Positions 1-9,636 of a stretch of 64,000 nucleotides of DNA are shown here, in pieces. Origin of the DNA: Lujinxingiaceae bacterium (GTDB lineage Bacteria; Myxococcota_A; Bradymonadia; Bradymonadales; Bradymonadaceae); contig JACCWM010000148.1 of NCBI GenBank assembly GCA_013697635.1, forward strand, positions 1 to 64,000. Reading direction: 5' to 3'. The stretch's first letter is position 1. Every line of letters begins with the position of its first letter. The position numbers were made by a program, and so were the translations under genes. The notes beneath the pieces were generated by a model. It was not told where the DNA came from and did not search any database. It was given only the letters and a program-made list of their open reading frames with translations.

Positions 1-155
1 ATGCTGTCAATGATGGTTCGTACATACTCTTGCCGGCGTAAATCCTCGTTATGAGGTTAAACAGCCAGGAAATGCTCTCATTTCAAACACCAACCGCACT
101 TGTGTTATATCGACAGGCAGGATGCCCAGGGTACGCAAATGCGGACTCGAATCTG

Positions 156-2225
156 CTAGCCGGCGGCGTCGCCCAAGATCTGGCGTCTGGCATCCTGGCG
201 GGCCTCTTCGAGCAGGTGGGAGTCGCGAAGGATATCGCCGAAGCGAAATTCGGCGACGCCGGCCTGGCGCATGCCGAGAAACTGGCCGGGGCCGCGAATG
301 CGCAGGTCGGTCTCGGCCAGGAGGAAGCCGTCGTCGGTGGCGCCAAAGGCGGTGAGGCGCGCGTGGGCGTCGTCGGTGAGGAGCTCGCCGGAGAGCAGGA
401 TGCACATCGACTCCTGGCTGCCGCGGCCGACGCGTCCACGGAGCTGGTGGAGCTGGCTGAGGCCGAAGACCTCGGGGCTCTCGATGACCATGATCGTGGC
501 GTTTTGCACGTCCATGCCGACCTCGACGACGGTCGTGGCGCAGAGCACGTCGATCTCGCCCTGGGCGAAGCGTTGCATGACGGCGTCTTTGGTCGTGGCG
601 TCGAGGCGGCCGTGAAGGATCGCCAGGCGCAGATCGGCAAAGGCGTCTTGGGCAAGCTGCTCGGCGGCCTGCAAGACGTTTCGCCGGGTGGTTTCGAGCT
701 CGCCGGCCTCGATCATCGGGTAGACGAAGTAGGCCTGCTCGCCGGTCTCGATGATGCGCTCGCGCACGTACTGGTAAACCTTGGCGGCGCTGGCGCGGGT
801 GCGCAGCAGTGTGCGAACGGGCTTTCGCCCCGGCGGCTTCTCGCCGATGACAGTGAGATCGAGGTCGCCAAAGACGGCATGGGCGAGCGAGCGCGGGATT
901 GGTGTGGCGGTCATCGCGAGCAGGTGGGGATCTTCGCCCTTTTGCAGGAGCAAGTCGCGCTGCGCGACGCCGAATTTGTGCTGCTCGTCGATGATGACCA
1001 GGCCCAGCGCTTTGAAGCGCACGTCTTGTTGAAAGAGCGCATGGGTCCCGATGACCAGGTGGGTCGCGCCGGCGGCCAGCGCCTCGAGCACGGCTCGGCG
1101 CTCAGGCGCACTCTGGGAGCCGGTGAGCGAATCGATGGCGATCGGCAAGTCGGCCAAGAACTCCTGGGTGCGCCGACAGTGCTGGCGCGCGAGGATGTCG
1201 GTTGGCGCCATCAGCGCGACCTGGTAGCCGCTGCCAATGGCGATCGCCGCCGCCATCAAGGCGACGATGGTCTTGCCGCTGCCGACATCGCCCTGGAGCA
1301 GGCGGCGCATGGGCGTGCGCCGGGCCAGATCGTCGGCGATGCAGGCGATCGCCGCGGATTGGTCGCCGGTCAAGGCAAAGGGCAGCCGGCGCACCAACTC
1401 GCGGCCCAGATCGCGCTCGGTGCAGCGCGGCGCGCGCGCGGCGCGGCGCTCGCTGACGTACTGCTCGGCCATCTTGAGCTGCAGGGTGTAGAACTCCTCG
1501 AAGACCAGGCGGTCTTTGGCCCCTTGCAGCTCGGCGCGAAAGAAGTCGAGATCGGAGTAGGCATCGAGCAGGTGAATGGTGCGAAGCGCGCGGCCGACGC
1601 CGCTCAGGCCGTGGCGCGCGAGCACAGGGGCCGGCACGATTTCGACGAGCTGGGGCAACAGGTGCTCGGCGGCCTGGGCGATGGCCTTGGCAAAGAGCGC
1701 ATCGTTGATGCCCTCAATCGAGGGGTATATAGGCTCGATCGACACCGTGGGCTCGGGCAGCACGGCCGGCGGTTCAGCCAGTGACTTGCAGTTGGGGTGG
1801 GCCAGCGTGGGCACCTGTTGGTCGTGATCGACCCCGCCCTCGATGTGCATCCAGCGACCGGGCTTGAAGCGGGCGATGAAGTCGCGATGGTTCATGTTGA
1901 ACCAGATCAGACGAAAGCTCTGGCCCTGGCAGTCGACGCTCACCTCCAACGGCGTGCGGCTGTGGCGGCCGGGAGATTTGACCTGGGTGATCTGGCCGAT
2001 GCACTCGATGTAGGCGCTCTTGCGCCGAGCGAGCTCAGGGCCGGGGAAGTGACGGTAGATCGGGCGGTACTTGCGCGGCACATAGAGCAAGAGCTCGAGC
2101 TGATCGACGATGCCGCGCTCTTTCAGGCGCGTGGCGATCTTGGGTCCGACGCCCTTGAGCTTTTCGAGCGCGAAGGGGCCTGCATCGCGGGTGACGAGCT
2201 GGAATCGTCCGGCTGTGACTTCCAT
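156..2225 (-). CDS. recG: ATP-dependent DNA helicase RecG
   Basis: RecG remodels stalled replication forks and branch-migrates Holliday junctions in the cytoplasm. The 689-residue length is normal for the family. An N-terminal helix-hairpin-helix/wedge region (KLKGVGPKIATRL, about residues 23-35) precedes the helicase core, which has Walker A GDVGSGKT, a DEQH box (IIDEQHKFGV), the TATPIPRSLA motif and C-terminal motifs VVEVGMDVQNAT and QLRGRVGRG. It appears to be the last gene of a minus-strand run starting near 11.4 kb, and only 12 bp separate it from the lipoprotein gene upstream. The 155 bp between its stop and the window edge hold nothing I recognise. Confidence 0.97.
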   Translation of the reverse strand: MEVTAGRFQLVTRDAGPFALEKLKGVGPKIATRLKERGIVDQLELLLYVPRKYRPIYRHFPGPELARRKSAYIECIGQITQVKSPGRHSRTPLEVSVDCQGQSFRLIWFNMNHRDFIARFKPGRWMHIEGGVDHDQQVPTLAHPNCKSLAEPPAVLPEPTVSIEPIYPSIEGINDALFAKAIAQAAEHLLPQLVEIVPAPVLARHGLSGVGRALRTIHLLDAYSDLDFFRAELQGAKDRLVFEEFYTLQLKMAEQYVSERRAARAPRCTERDLGRELVRRLPFALTGDQSAAIACIADDLARRTPMRRLLQGDVGSGKTIVALMAAAIAIGSGYQVALMAPTDILARQHCRRTQEFLADLPIAIDSLTGSQSAPERRAVLEALAAGATHLVIGTHALFQQDVRFKALGLVIIDEQHKFGVAQRDLLLQKGEDPHLLAMTATPIPRSLAHAVFGDLDLTVIGEKPPGRKPVRTLLRTRASAAKVYQYVRERIIETGEQAYFVYPMIEAGELETTRRNVLQAAEQLAQDAFADLRLAILHGRLDATTKDAVMQRFAQGEIDVLCATTVVEVGMDVQNATIMVIESPEVFGLSQLHQLRGRVGRGSQESMCILLSGELLTDDAHARLTAFGATDDGFLLAETDLRIRGPGQFLGMRQAGVAEFRFGDILRDSHLLEEARQDARRQILGDAAG

Positions 2226-2237
2226 AGTCTCTGGGTG

Positions 2238-3191
2238 TCAGTCGAGCTCGCAAAAGCGGGCGTAAGACCAGGGGGCGGGCGCCTGGCGGCAGGCGGAGTC
2301 GGGGCAGTCGGCGCTGGTCGCGCAGGGCTTGGAGCATCGATCGCCCATGCAAATGAGGCCGGCCGGGCAGCCGTCGGTGTGCAACTTGGACGGATCGCAG
2401 AAGGAAGCCTCGCGTTTTGAGGCGTGGCCGCCGCTCTGGGTGCAGCGAAAGTTGGCGTGACAGCTGTTCGCCGGGTGGTCGAAGTCGGGCGTGCAGCTCG
2501 ATCCCGTCGGGCAGGCACGCGCGTCGAGCGGATCGCAGCGCAGCGTGCAAAAACCCACGCCTTCGAGCAGCTCGCCGTAGGGATTGGTGCAAAACGCGTC
2601 GTCGGAGCAGCCGTTGCCCGTGACCATGTCACAAAAGCGCGAGCAGACCCTGGAGCGCGCGTCGGGAAGCTCCCAGCCCACGCAATAGGCCCCCCCGACG
2701 CACTCGTTGGCCTGGGTGCAGCTGACGCCAACTGGTGTCGGCTCGCCTTGTAGGGTGTCCAAACACTCGACGGCGAAGTGCGAAGGCGCGCCGCCAGCAA
2801 AGACCAGGCGCAGCGCGCAGGCGTGGCGATCGAAGTTGCAGGCGCCCGTCTGGTTGACAGGATCGCAGGTGGTTTGAGGCCCGGACATCGCCGCACACGA
2901 GCTGGCGGTGCACTGGCCCTGGCTGCAGCTCTCAAAGCCCGCGCACTGGACGTCGCAGCCGCCGCAGTGCCAGGGATCGGTGAGCGTGTCGCGACAGCCC
3001 GGGGCGCACTCGAGCGCGCCCGGTGCCGTACAATCCTCGAGCTCTTCGCCGGGCTCGTCGACCCCGTCCGCGCCTGCATCGACCGTGTTCACGCCAGGCG
3101 GCGTGACCGATTCGACGTCAAAGTGCAGATTGCAGCCGGCTACTAGCAGCGCAAGAGCAAGGAGCACGTAGATGGAAAAAACCTGGCGCAT
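2238..3191 (-). CDS. Cys-rich secreted lipoprotein, function unknown
   Basis: A 317-residue predicted lipoprotein. I chose the internal ATG because it begins a clean signal peptide with a lipobox (LLVAGC, Cys at about residue 20); the upstream extension has no signal character. The mature part is full of Cys in patterns such as CxxGCRDTLTDPWHCGGCDVQC, as in secreted Cys-rich proteins of myxobacteria and relatives. These Cys probably form disulphides outside the cytoplasm. No enzymatic motif is visible. It lies 28 bp after the TPR gene and 12 bp before recG, so it is probably cotranscribed with the kinase/TPR pair. Surface display or binding is an inference. Confidence 0.8.
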   Translation of the reverse strand: MRQVFSIYVLLALALLVAGCNLHFDVESVTPPGVNTVDAGADGVDEPGEELEDCTAPGALECAPGCRDTLTDPWHCGGCDVQCAGFESCSQGQCTASSCAAMSGPQTTCDPVNQTGACNFDRHACALRLVFAGGAPSHFAVECLDTLQGEPTPVGVSCTQANECVGGAYCVGWELPDARSRVCSRFCDMVTGNGCSDDAFCTNPYGELLEGVGFCTLRCDPLDARACPTGSSCTPDFDHPANSCHANFRCTQSGGHASKREASFCDPSKLHTDGCPAGLICMGDRCSKPCATSADCPDSACRQAPAPWSYARFCELD

Positions 3192-3219
3192 GGGCGAATG
3201 ACCGCGAGCAGCAAGAGAA

Positions 3220-4017
3220 CTAATAAGTACCAAAGAGTTGCAAGGTCGTGTGCGTGGCCGTGGGCACAAGCCCCAACGAGACCCGAGGTTGCGTCGCCGG
3301 GGCGTGCTCGTCGCGCGTCAGATCGAAGGCGAGCAGGCCGGCGCCGGCCACGCTCAAAACAAGGCCCGAGTAGAGCGCGATGCGGCCACGAAAGGTGCGC
3401 TTGGCGATGTCGTCTTTGAGCATCGTGTACTCAGCCAGATCGCGGGTCAACTCATAGCGCGCGATGTCGCCCTCGAGCCCATAGCTGACGATGCCCGAAT
3501 AACCGAGCAAGAGCAGGCCGGCTGTCGCCGCCCCCACGCCGCTCCAACCGATCGGTCCGACCTGCTCCCAGATGGGCTCGGCAGCCTTGCCCGTGCCAGG
3601 GTCAAGCGGCTTGCCATGTTCGGCGGCCGGGGCGAGCACTTCGGCGATCGCGGCGCTGGTGAGCGCGGCGCCGAGCGCGACGATGCGCGCGTCGTTTCGA
3701 ACCTTGGCCGGTGCAGGCATGGCCTCATGGCTCGAGGCGCTCACGCCGGCGCGAAGCGCCTCGCCAACGTTGCCCATGCGTGAGTAGGCAAGCGACATGT
3801 TGTAGAGGATCATCGGATCAGGGTTGAACTCGTAGGCCTTTCGAAACTCGACCAGCGCGCGCGAGAAGTCACCCTCGTAGAAGTGTTTTGCGCCGTTGTC
3901 GAAGTGCTCGACGGCGCGCTCCTCGTCGCTGGTCTGGGCCAGCGCCGATGGGGAGTAAAGCGCGAGCGCGAGCAGGGTGGCGACCAGCAGGGTTGAAGTA
4001 CGTCGGATAATGGCCAT
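3220..4017 (-). CDS. Exported TPR protein with two membrane segments
   Basis: A 265-residue protein starting with a signal peptide (hydrophobic stretch ending ALAQ). A short TPR-like unit follows at about residues 30-85 (AVEHFDNGAKHFYEGDFSRA, then DPMILYNMSLAYSRMG). Two hydrophobic segments come later, near residues 150-178 and 212-235. Its ATG shares one base with the TGA of the upstream Ser/Thr kinase (TGATG), which indicates translational coupling. Kinase plus TPR gene pairs are common in myxobacteria, where the TPR protein may act as partner or substrate; that role is inferred here. Confidence 0.8.
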   Translation of the reverse strand: MAIIRRTSTLLVATLLALALYSPSALAQTSDEERAVEHFDNGAKHFYEGDFSRALVEFRKAYEFNPDPMILYNMSLAYSRMGNVGEALRAGVSASSHEAMPAPAKVRNDARIVALGAALTSAAIAEVLAPAAEHGKPLDPGTGKAAEPIWEQVGPIGWSGVGAATAGLLLLGYSGIVSYGLEGDIARYELTRDLAEYTMLKDDIAKRTFRGRIALYSGLVLSVAGAGLLAFDLTRDEHAPATQPRVSLGLVPTATHTTLQLFGTY

Positions 4018-5723
4018 CAAAAGGAATCCAGAGCAGGAAAACTCGACTTGGTTTTTTTCTCGGGCGCGCGCTTGGGTGTGTCGTCGCGTGGCGCCGAGAT
4101 CACCGCGTCGCTCTCCGGTGTGCGCGTGGTCGCTGTGGTGCGAATCGTGCGCGACGTGGCGGTTTTGTCCGCCGTCGACGTGGTCCGCGTCGAGGCGTTG
4201 GCCTCCGAGGCGCTGGTCTTGGTGGTGATGGCGGGCTCAGCCAGCTTTTCCGGCTCTGGCACGGGGGCCTCGGCAAAGCGCAACTCCAGCATCTCGGTGG
4301 GGCGCGTGAGCGCCTCGCTGGCCTCGCGGCCGTCGGCCATGCGCGCGCGCACAAAGATCGGGAAGTTGAAATCGGCAATGCTCACGCGCATCGGGCTCGT
4401 TCCGACGACCACGTCATTGACGCTGAGCTCGGCGCGCGACGGGTCGGTGACAATGAACATGTAGGTCAAGGCCGCGTCCTCTTTGGGAGGGCTGCGGGTT
4501 TCGTCGAGCGTGGCGATGTTGGCCTCGTCGCTCGAGCCGCCCAGCACCAAGACTTGCGGGCCATCCTCGTGGGTGAGGATGTAATAGACCGCCGGCGCGC
4601 CCAGCAAAACGATGGCAACCAGCGCCGCGACCAGCGGCCAGGAACTCGAGGGCTTCGGGCTCGCCGGTGAGCCGTAATTATGGTTGGCGTGGGTTGGATT
4701 GTAGGCAGGTTGAGCCGAGCGTTGGGCAGCGCGCGGCGCTTGCTGCGCAGGCGGCAATGGCGCCTGTGCGCCGACGCGGGCGACGGCTTGCGCCACGTTG
4801 GGGATGGTGTTGTCCGGATAGTGGTGGCGCTCCTCTTTCCAGCCGTCGAGCTCGGCGAGCACGTCGCTCGCTGCCGGAAAGCGCGCGTGAACGCTCTTGG
4901 CGAGCATGCGATTGACGATCGCGCGCAGCCCGTGGGGGATCTCGACCGTATCGGGCAAGACGATAGGCTCCGGGCTGAGTTGCTGGGTGATGATCGTCAC
5001 GGTGGTCGTGCCGCCAACGGCCTTCTCGCCACAGAGCAATTCGTAGGCGACAAGGCCCAGGCTGTAGAGATCCGAGGAGGGGAAAATATCGGTGCCGCGA
5101 AGCTGCTCGGGCGACATGTAGCGCGGCGTGCCAAGGATTGTGCCGGCCTGGGTCAACTCCGCCAGAAAGCCGTCTTCGGAGGCCGCCGGCTTGGCGATAC
5201 CAAAGTCGAGCACCTTGACGTGGTCGCGCCGCCCGAGGTGGTCGTAGAGCATGATGTTGGCCGGCTTCATGTCGCGATGGAGCATGCCCAGACCGTGGGC
5301 TTCCTGCAGGCTGGACAGGCACTGGGCCAAAATATTGGCGACGCGCTTGGGCGCCAGCGGGCTCTCCTCTTTGATCACGTCGTCGAGCGGGCGGCCTTCC
5401 ACATACTCGAAGGCCATGTAGGACATGCCTTCGGCGTTCTGGCCATACTCGTACATCGTGATCGTGTGCGGGTCGCGAAGGCGCGAGACGATCTGGGCTT
5501 CACGGCGAAAGCGCTGGACCCACTCGTAGTGGCCCGCGGCGCGCTCGGTGTCGTCCATGTCGCTGGTGTGCAAAAATGGGCGCAGGATTTTGAGCGCGAC
5601 CTGGCGGCCGAGCTCGAGCTGGGTGGCGCGAAAGACGTAGGCGAACCCGCCGCTGCCGAGTACGGCCTCGATGCGGTAGCGTCCTTCAAAGAATTCGCCC
5701 GGCCTTGGCGGCCTCCAGTTCAT
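4017..5723 (-). CDS. Membrane-anchored Ser/Thr protein kinase with PEGA-like C-terminus
   Basis: A 568-residue Hanks-type kinase. The Gly loop (LGSGGFAYVF) is near residues 22-31. Lys45 is in VALKIL, the catalytic loop HRDMKPAN has Asp151, and the metal-binding DFG has Asp173. The SPE segment (YMSPEQ) follows, so it looks active. A Pro/Ala/Gln-rich linker leads to one membrane helix near residues 360-381. The region after it includes a PEGA-like stretch (ELSVNDVVVGTSPMRVSI) and a Ser/Thr/Lys-rich tail. The kinase domain should be cytoplasmic and the C-terminus extracytoplasmic. It heads a coupled unit with the TPR gene. Confidence 0.93.
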   Translation of the reverse strand: MNWRPPRPGEFFEGRYRIEAVLGSGGFAYVFRATQLELGRQVALKILRPFLHTSDMDDTERAAGHYEWVQRFRREAQIVSRLRDPHTITMYEYGQNAEGMSYMAFEYVEGRPLDDVIKEESPLAPKRVANILAQCLSSLQEAHGLGMLHRDMKPANIMLYDHLGRRDHVKVLDFGIAKPAASEDGFLAELTQAGTILGTPRYMSPEQLRGTDIFPSSDLYSLGLVAYELLCGEKAVGGTTTVTIITQQLSPEPIVLPDTVEIPHGLRAIVNRMLAKSVHARFPAASDVLAELDGWKEERHHYPDNTIPNVAQAVARVGAQAPLPPAQQAPRAAQRSAQPAYNPTHANHNYGSPASPKPSSSWPLVAALVAIVLLGAPAVYYILTHEDGPQVLVLGGSSDEANIATLDETRSPPKEDAALTYMFIVTDPSRAELSVNDVVVGTSPMRVSIADFNFPIFVRARMADGREASEALTRPTEMLELRFAEAPVPEPEKLAEPAITTKTSASEANASTRTTSTADKTATSRTIRTTATTRTPESDAVISAPRDDTPKRAPEKKTKSSFPALDSF

Positions 5724-5823
5724 ATACCCTCGGACTATCGGTCTATGCGCCGGCCGCCCAAATAGGACGCCGCGAGCACCGCGAACAGGTCAGTAGACTA
5801 GCAACCTTTGCCACGGGCGGCAA

Positions 5824-7080
5824 TCAATTCGCCCCTGCCTCGACCACAGCAGCTTTTGAGCCGTCCGAGGAGGCAGCCGCGAGCTGCTGTGCGGTCTGCC
5901 CAACCGTCGATGCTGCCCGGCGAGCGAGCCAGGGCGCAAAGATGATGCGCTCGGCGTTTTTGAAGTAGAGTTTGTCGAGGACATCGGCCTCGAGCGCGAG
6001 CGGATGGACCTGCCAGTCGCCCTGAATGGGCACGGGATGGTCGATCGCCGCCTCGCTCGACTCGAAGTACTTCCAGTGCAGATCGTAGAAGGGCTTGATG
6101 TCGTCGAGCGTGGGGCGCTTCTCGCTGATGCTGCCCAGCGTGAGGCTGTAGGCCATCTGGCCCTTATAGGGTTGGACCGTGAGCATGATGTCGGTGGCAA
6201 ACAAGATGCGGTCCTGGTGATCGACGAAGAACTTTCGCACCCGCGAGGCTTCGTGGCGGCCGAACTCGCCAAGGCGCGCCGCCACGTCGATGACGAGGTT
6301 GGGGTGCTTTTTGAGCAGCGCGTCGACGTACTCGATGTCCTCGGGATTGTTGGCAAAGTGGAGCAGTAAAAAGGTGGTGCCCGGGTTGCGCGCGATCATG
6401 CGGTCGCGCGCAGCGAGCAGCTCGTTTCGCGACGGAAAGTCCGGGCCATAGAAGCTCCAACTGGGCGCGTGGCTGAGCTCCTTGTGGCGCTCGTTTTGCG
6501 GGCCGGGCTTCTCGAAAAACGCTTTGGGATCGCTTGTGTGGATGCCGACGACGACGCCGTGCTTGCCGGCGGTCTGCCAGATCGGGTCGAGGCGCTCGTC
6601 GTCGACGGCCAACAGCTTGCCGTCAGCCGTCTTGACCCCCAGGCCGAGCGCTTTGCTGATCTTGAGCCCGCCGTAGCCTTGAGCTATCGCCCAGGTAAAC
6701 TCCTGGGCGCGCTCTTGACCAAAGCCCGGCTCGTCGATGCCGCTCCAGTCGAGGTTGTAGAACAACGCGATGCGCTGGCCGGCTTGGTCGGCTGCAGCCA
6801 GGTTTTGCAGGATATACTCGCGACCGTTGCCGCCGCTCATGTTGACCACGCGTTGCAGCCCGCTCTCGTCCATGAACTGCGTGGCCACCGGGTAGCTCAG
6901 CGGTGAGAGGTGGGCGTGCACGTCGTGTGCACGCCTGGGCCCGGGCACGGGCGGCGTTTGGGGCGCGTCGGCAACGCCCGGTTTCTCGAGAATGAGCGGC
7001 TCAGGCGTGCGCTTGCAGCCGCCAAGCGCACATAGGCTCGTGGCAACGAGCGCGACTGTCAGGACTGCAAAGGCTCTCAT
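5824..7080 (-). CDS. Lipoprotein amidohydrolase (amidohydrolase-2 type)
   Basis: A 418-residue predicted lipoprotein; the ATG chosen begins a signal peptide with lipobox CALGGC, and this start overlaps the tsaB stop by 4 bp (ATGA). The mature protein resembles the amidohydrolase-2 branch of metal-dependent TIM-barrel hydrolases: HDVHAHLS supplies an HxH metal pair, followed by GIHTSDP, LLLHFANNPED and a late ATDIM carrying a candidate catalytic Asp. The substrate cannot be read from sequence. Location would be the periplasm or outer membrane, unusual for a family that is mostly cytoplasmic. Confidence 0.78.
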   Translation of the reverse strand: MRAFAVLTVALVATSLCALGGCKRTPEPLILEKPGVADAPQTPPVPGPRRAHDVHAHLSPLSYPVATQFMDESGLQRVVNMSGGNGREYILQNLAAADQAGQRIALFYNLDWSGIDEPGFGQERAQEFTWAIAQGYGGLKISKALGLGVKTADGKLLAVDDERLDPIWQTAGKHGVVVGIHTSDPKAFFEKPGPQNERHKELSHAPSWSFYGPDFPSRNELLAARDRMIARNPGTTFLLLHFANNPEDIEYVDALLKKHPNLVIDVAARLGEFGRHEASRVRKFFVDHQDRILFATDIMLTVQPYKGQMAYSLTLGSISEKRPTLDDIKPFYDLHWKYFESSEAAIDHPVPIQGDWQVHPLALEADVLDKLYFKNAERIIFAPWLARRAASTVGQTAQQLAAASSDGSKAAVVEAGAN

Positions 7081-7826
7081 GGCGTTTCGACCACCGTATC
7101 GCTTGCGCCTCGGGGTAGTTGGGCATCGCTTGGGCGAATGTAATTGGGCTCGAGGCTGACCAGGTCGTCGGCGCCCAGGTGGACGGCGCGCTCGCGCCCG
7201 AGCAGCGCAGCCGCAATCGCCGATGGCGTCTGGGTCCAGCCGGGTAGCGTCTGGACGAAGGGCTCGCGCCAAATGTCCAGGTCGGGGTAGGCGGCCTGGG
7301 CGTTGCCGGCAATGAACACCGGGCCGCTCGTGGCGCGGGCCATCAGCAGCTCGCCCAAAGAAGAGGGCGAGGCGGTGTGCTCGGCGTCGAGCGTCTGAAG
7401 CACGTCGCGCTCGAGGCGATAGACGCCCGTGTAGACCTCATCGCGGCGCGCGTCGATCATGGCGCACACGGTGGCTTGGGGGCGAACAATGGCCACCGAA
7501 TAGGCCAGCGCGGCAAGGCTCGAGACGCCGACCAGGGGCTTTTCGGCGGCGCGCGCGAGCGCTTTGGCCATGGCCATCGCTACGCGAAGGCCCGTAAAGC
7601 TGCCCGGCCCCAGGCCGACGACGATCAAATCGACGTCGTGGATGCTCAAGTTCTGGGCGGCGAAGAGCTCATCGATGTTTCTCACCAGGATGCTGCCGTG
7701 GTCAAAACGCACGCGCTGCTGGCGATGCTCGAGCACCTCCTCGCCGTCGATCAGTGCCAGGCTCTGGATGCGGGTGGCGGCCTCGATGGCGAGCACGCGA
7801 CGATAGGGAATGGGCTCAGCCTTCAT
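7077..7826 (-). CDS. tsaB: tRNA threonylcarbamoyladenosine biosynthesis protein TsaB
   Basis: TsaB partners TsaD and TsaE in making the t6A37 modification of ANN-decoding tRNAs. This 249-residue protein has the ASKHA-type N-terminus (VLAIEAATRIQSLAL), the diagnostic GLGPGSFTGLRVAMAMAKALA, and MIDARRDEVYTGVY. I chose the ATG that gives the usual short N-terminus; a longer reading from 7868 would add 14 low-complexity residues. The gene overlaps rseP upstream by 11 bp and the amidohydrolase gene downstream by 4 bp, so the three are cotranscribed. Confidence 0.93.
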   Translation of the reverse strand: MKAEPIPYRRVLAIEAATRIQSLALIDGEEVLEHRQQRVRFDHGSILVRNIDELFAAQNLSIHDVDLIVVGLGPGSFTGLRVAMAMAKALARAAEKPLVGVSSLAALAYSVAIVRPQATVCAMIDARRDEVYTGVYRLERDVLQTLDAEHTASPSSLGELLMARATSGPVFIAGNAQAAYPDLDIWREPFVQTLPGWTQTPSAIAAALLGRERAVHLGADDLVSLEPNYIRPSDAQLPRGASDTVVETP

Positions 7827-9534
7827 CGAAGTACTCGACGACGCGGTGCCAGTTGCGTTCAATGTCATTTTTGAAGGCGAAGATCATGAGAAAGACGATC
7901 ATGGTGAAGCCGATGTAGGCGGCAATCTGGCGGGTTCGATAGCTCAGCGGGCCGCGCTTGATCGCCTCGAGGGCGAACAGCAAGAGGTGGCCGCCGTCGA
8001 GCACGGGGATGGGCAGCAAGTTGATGATCGCAAGGTTGATGCTGATCAGGGCCATCATCTGCAGGAAAGGCTCCCAGCCGGCGCGTCCAGCCTGGCCGGC
8101 GAGCTCGCCAATCATGATCGGGCCACCGATGCTCTCCATGCTCACGCGGCCCTGGGCCAGGCGCACGAAACCCACCAGCATCATCTTGCAAAAATCGGCG
8201 GTCTGGTTGAAGCCCTCGCGCGCGGAGTGGACCATGCGCCCAAAGAAGGGAAAGGGCACGTCTTCGGGGTAGACGACGTCGCGAAAGTGGCCCCAACCGA
8301 TCACGACCCGGTAGCGCTGTTGCTTGTTGTCGTCGTGAAAGCTGAGCACATCGGGCTCGAGCGTGGCGCTGAGGCGTTCGCCGGCGCGCTCAAAGCCAAT
8401 CTCAAAGCTTGGCTTGAGCGCGCGGTCTTTGTCGCCCTCTTCGTCGCGTGTGACGATCTGCTGATTGATCGTGTTGTGGATGCGCTGGATGAGCACGCTC
8501 CAATTGTTGTAGGTCTCGCCGTCGAGCGCGACGAGCTTGTCGCCGGGTTGCAAACCTGCTCGGGCCACGGGCGAATTCTCATCGACGTGGGTGAGGTACA
8601 TCTCGGCGGCTTCGATGCCCAGGCTGTAGGCGCCGTCGATCTTGGCCGGCGTGGCGGTCAAGGTGACCAGGCGCTGGGCATAGAGCGTGGCCCAGTCGGC
8701 GGGCATCGGCATGCGGCGCAAGACCACAAGCTCCAAGGGCTTGCCCGCGCTGTTGCGAATGCGCGACTGCACGTGATCGAAGCGCTGAACGGCCACACCG
8801 TCGATGGCGACGATGCGATCAAAGAACTGCAAGCCGGCCTCGGCGCCCGGCCCTGCGCGATCGGAGAGCGCCACGGTCGTGCCGTGGGTTCCCAGATGAA
8901 TGCCGAGCATGCCGTAGGTGCGCCGCTCCAGACCTAAAAAGTCCGTCGATGTCTTCTTGTCGGGCACCGCCTCCGTGGTGTGGCGTGCGCCGTCGCGCTC
9001 GTAGACGATCGGAATGGGGCGATCGTAGGCCGCCGAGACCGTGCGCACGACCTGGTGCCAATAGTCGATCGAGCGGCCGTCGATCTCGACGATGCGATCG
9101 CCAGGCGCGAGGCCTGCCGTCGCGGCCGGGCTGTCGACGAAGACCTCGCCGATGATCGCCGGCGGCGTCATCGACTGGCCCATGCCCACGACAAAATAGA
9201 TGACCACGGGCAAGATCAGGTTGAAGACCGGGCCGGCAAGAACGATCAACGAGCGCTGCCAGATAGGCTTGCTCATCAGCGCGCGCGCGCGATCCTCCTC
9301 CTCCATCTCCTCGACCGATTCGAGATCGGCGCCGAGCATCTGCACGTAGCCACCTAAAGGCAGCGCGCAAAGCACGTATTCGGTGTCACCACGCGTGTAG
9401 CCGATGACCTTGGGCCCAAAGCCTATCGAGAAGCGCAGCACCTTGACGTCAAAGGCCTTGGCGACGATGTAGTGCCCGAACTCATGGACGAAGATCAAGA
9501 CGCCGATGAGGATGACGAAATAGATTAGACTCAT
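7816..9534 (-). CDS. rseP: RseP-like site-2 protease with three PDZ domains
   Basis: An intramembrane zinc metalloprotease of the RseP/RasP family, which cleaves anti-sigma factors or signal-peptide remnants. The first helix carries HEFGH, and the last membrane part carries LPIPVLDGGH with the third zinc ligand. At 572 residues it is over 100 longer than E. coli RseP. The extra length is explained by three PDZ-like modules: SPAATAGLAPGDRIVEIDG, GPGAEAGLQFFDRIVAIDG and SPVARAGLQPGDKLVALDG. It follows cdsA, the usual neighbour of rseP. Confidence 0.94.
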   Translation of the reverse strand: MSLIYFVILIGVLIFVHEFGHYIVAKAFDVKVLRFSIGFGPKVIGYTRGDTEYVLCALPLGGYVQMLGADLESVEEMEEEDRARALMSKPIWQRSLIVLAGPVFNLILPVVIYFVVGMGQSMTPPAIIGEVFVDSPAATAGLAPGDRIVEIDGRSIDYWHQVVRTVSAAYDRPIPIVYERDGARHTTEAVPDKKTSTDFLGLERRTYGMLGIHLGTHGTTVALSDRAGPGAEAGLQFFDRIVAIDGVAVQRFDHVQSRIRNSAGKPLELVVLRRMPMPADWATLYAQRLVTLTATPAKIDGAYSLGIEAAEMYLTHVDENSPVARAGLQPGDKLVALDGETYNNWSVLIQRIHNTINQQIVTRDEEGDKDRALKPSFEIGFERAGERLSATLEPDVLSFHDDNKQQRYRVVIGWGHFRDVVYPEDVPFPFFGRMVHSAREGFNQTADFCKMMLVGFVRLAQGRVSMESIGGPIMIGELAGQAGRAGWEPFLQMMALISINLAIINLLPIPVLDGGHLLLFALEAIKRGPLSYRTRQIAAYIGFTMIVFLMIFAFKNDIERNWHRVVEYFDEG

Positions 9535-9636
9535 GCCAGTCGTGGGTTTTGCCGGCCAAGGATCAGGATGAAAACCGCCCGGCTCACCCTCGAGCAGGGT
9601 GGGGCGGCGTTGATCTTGATCATGGGCACACGCGCA

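Noticed and set aside
51-1784. Long plus-strand open frame opposite recG
   Set aside because: It is the antisense shadow of recG, caused by high GC; its translation is Ala/Gly/Leu-rich with no domain, while the minus strand is a complete RecG.
9535-9636. Expected dxr or ispC-type neighbour between cdsA and rseP
   Set aside because: Many bacteria carry dxr here, but the roughly 100-bp gap is too short and contains no such gene.
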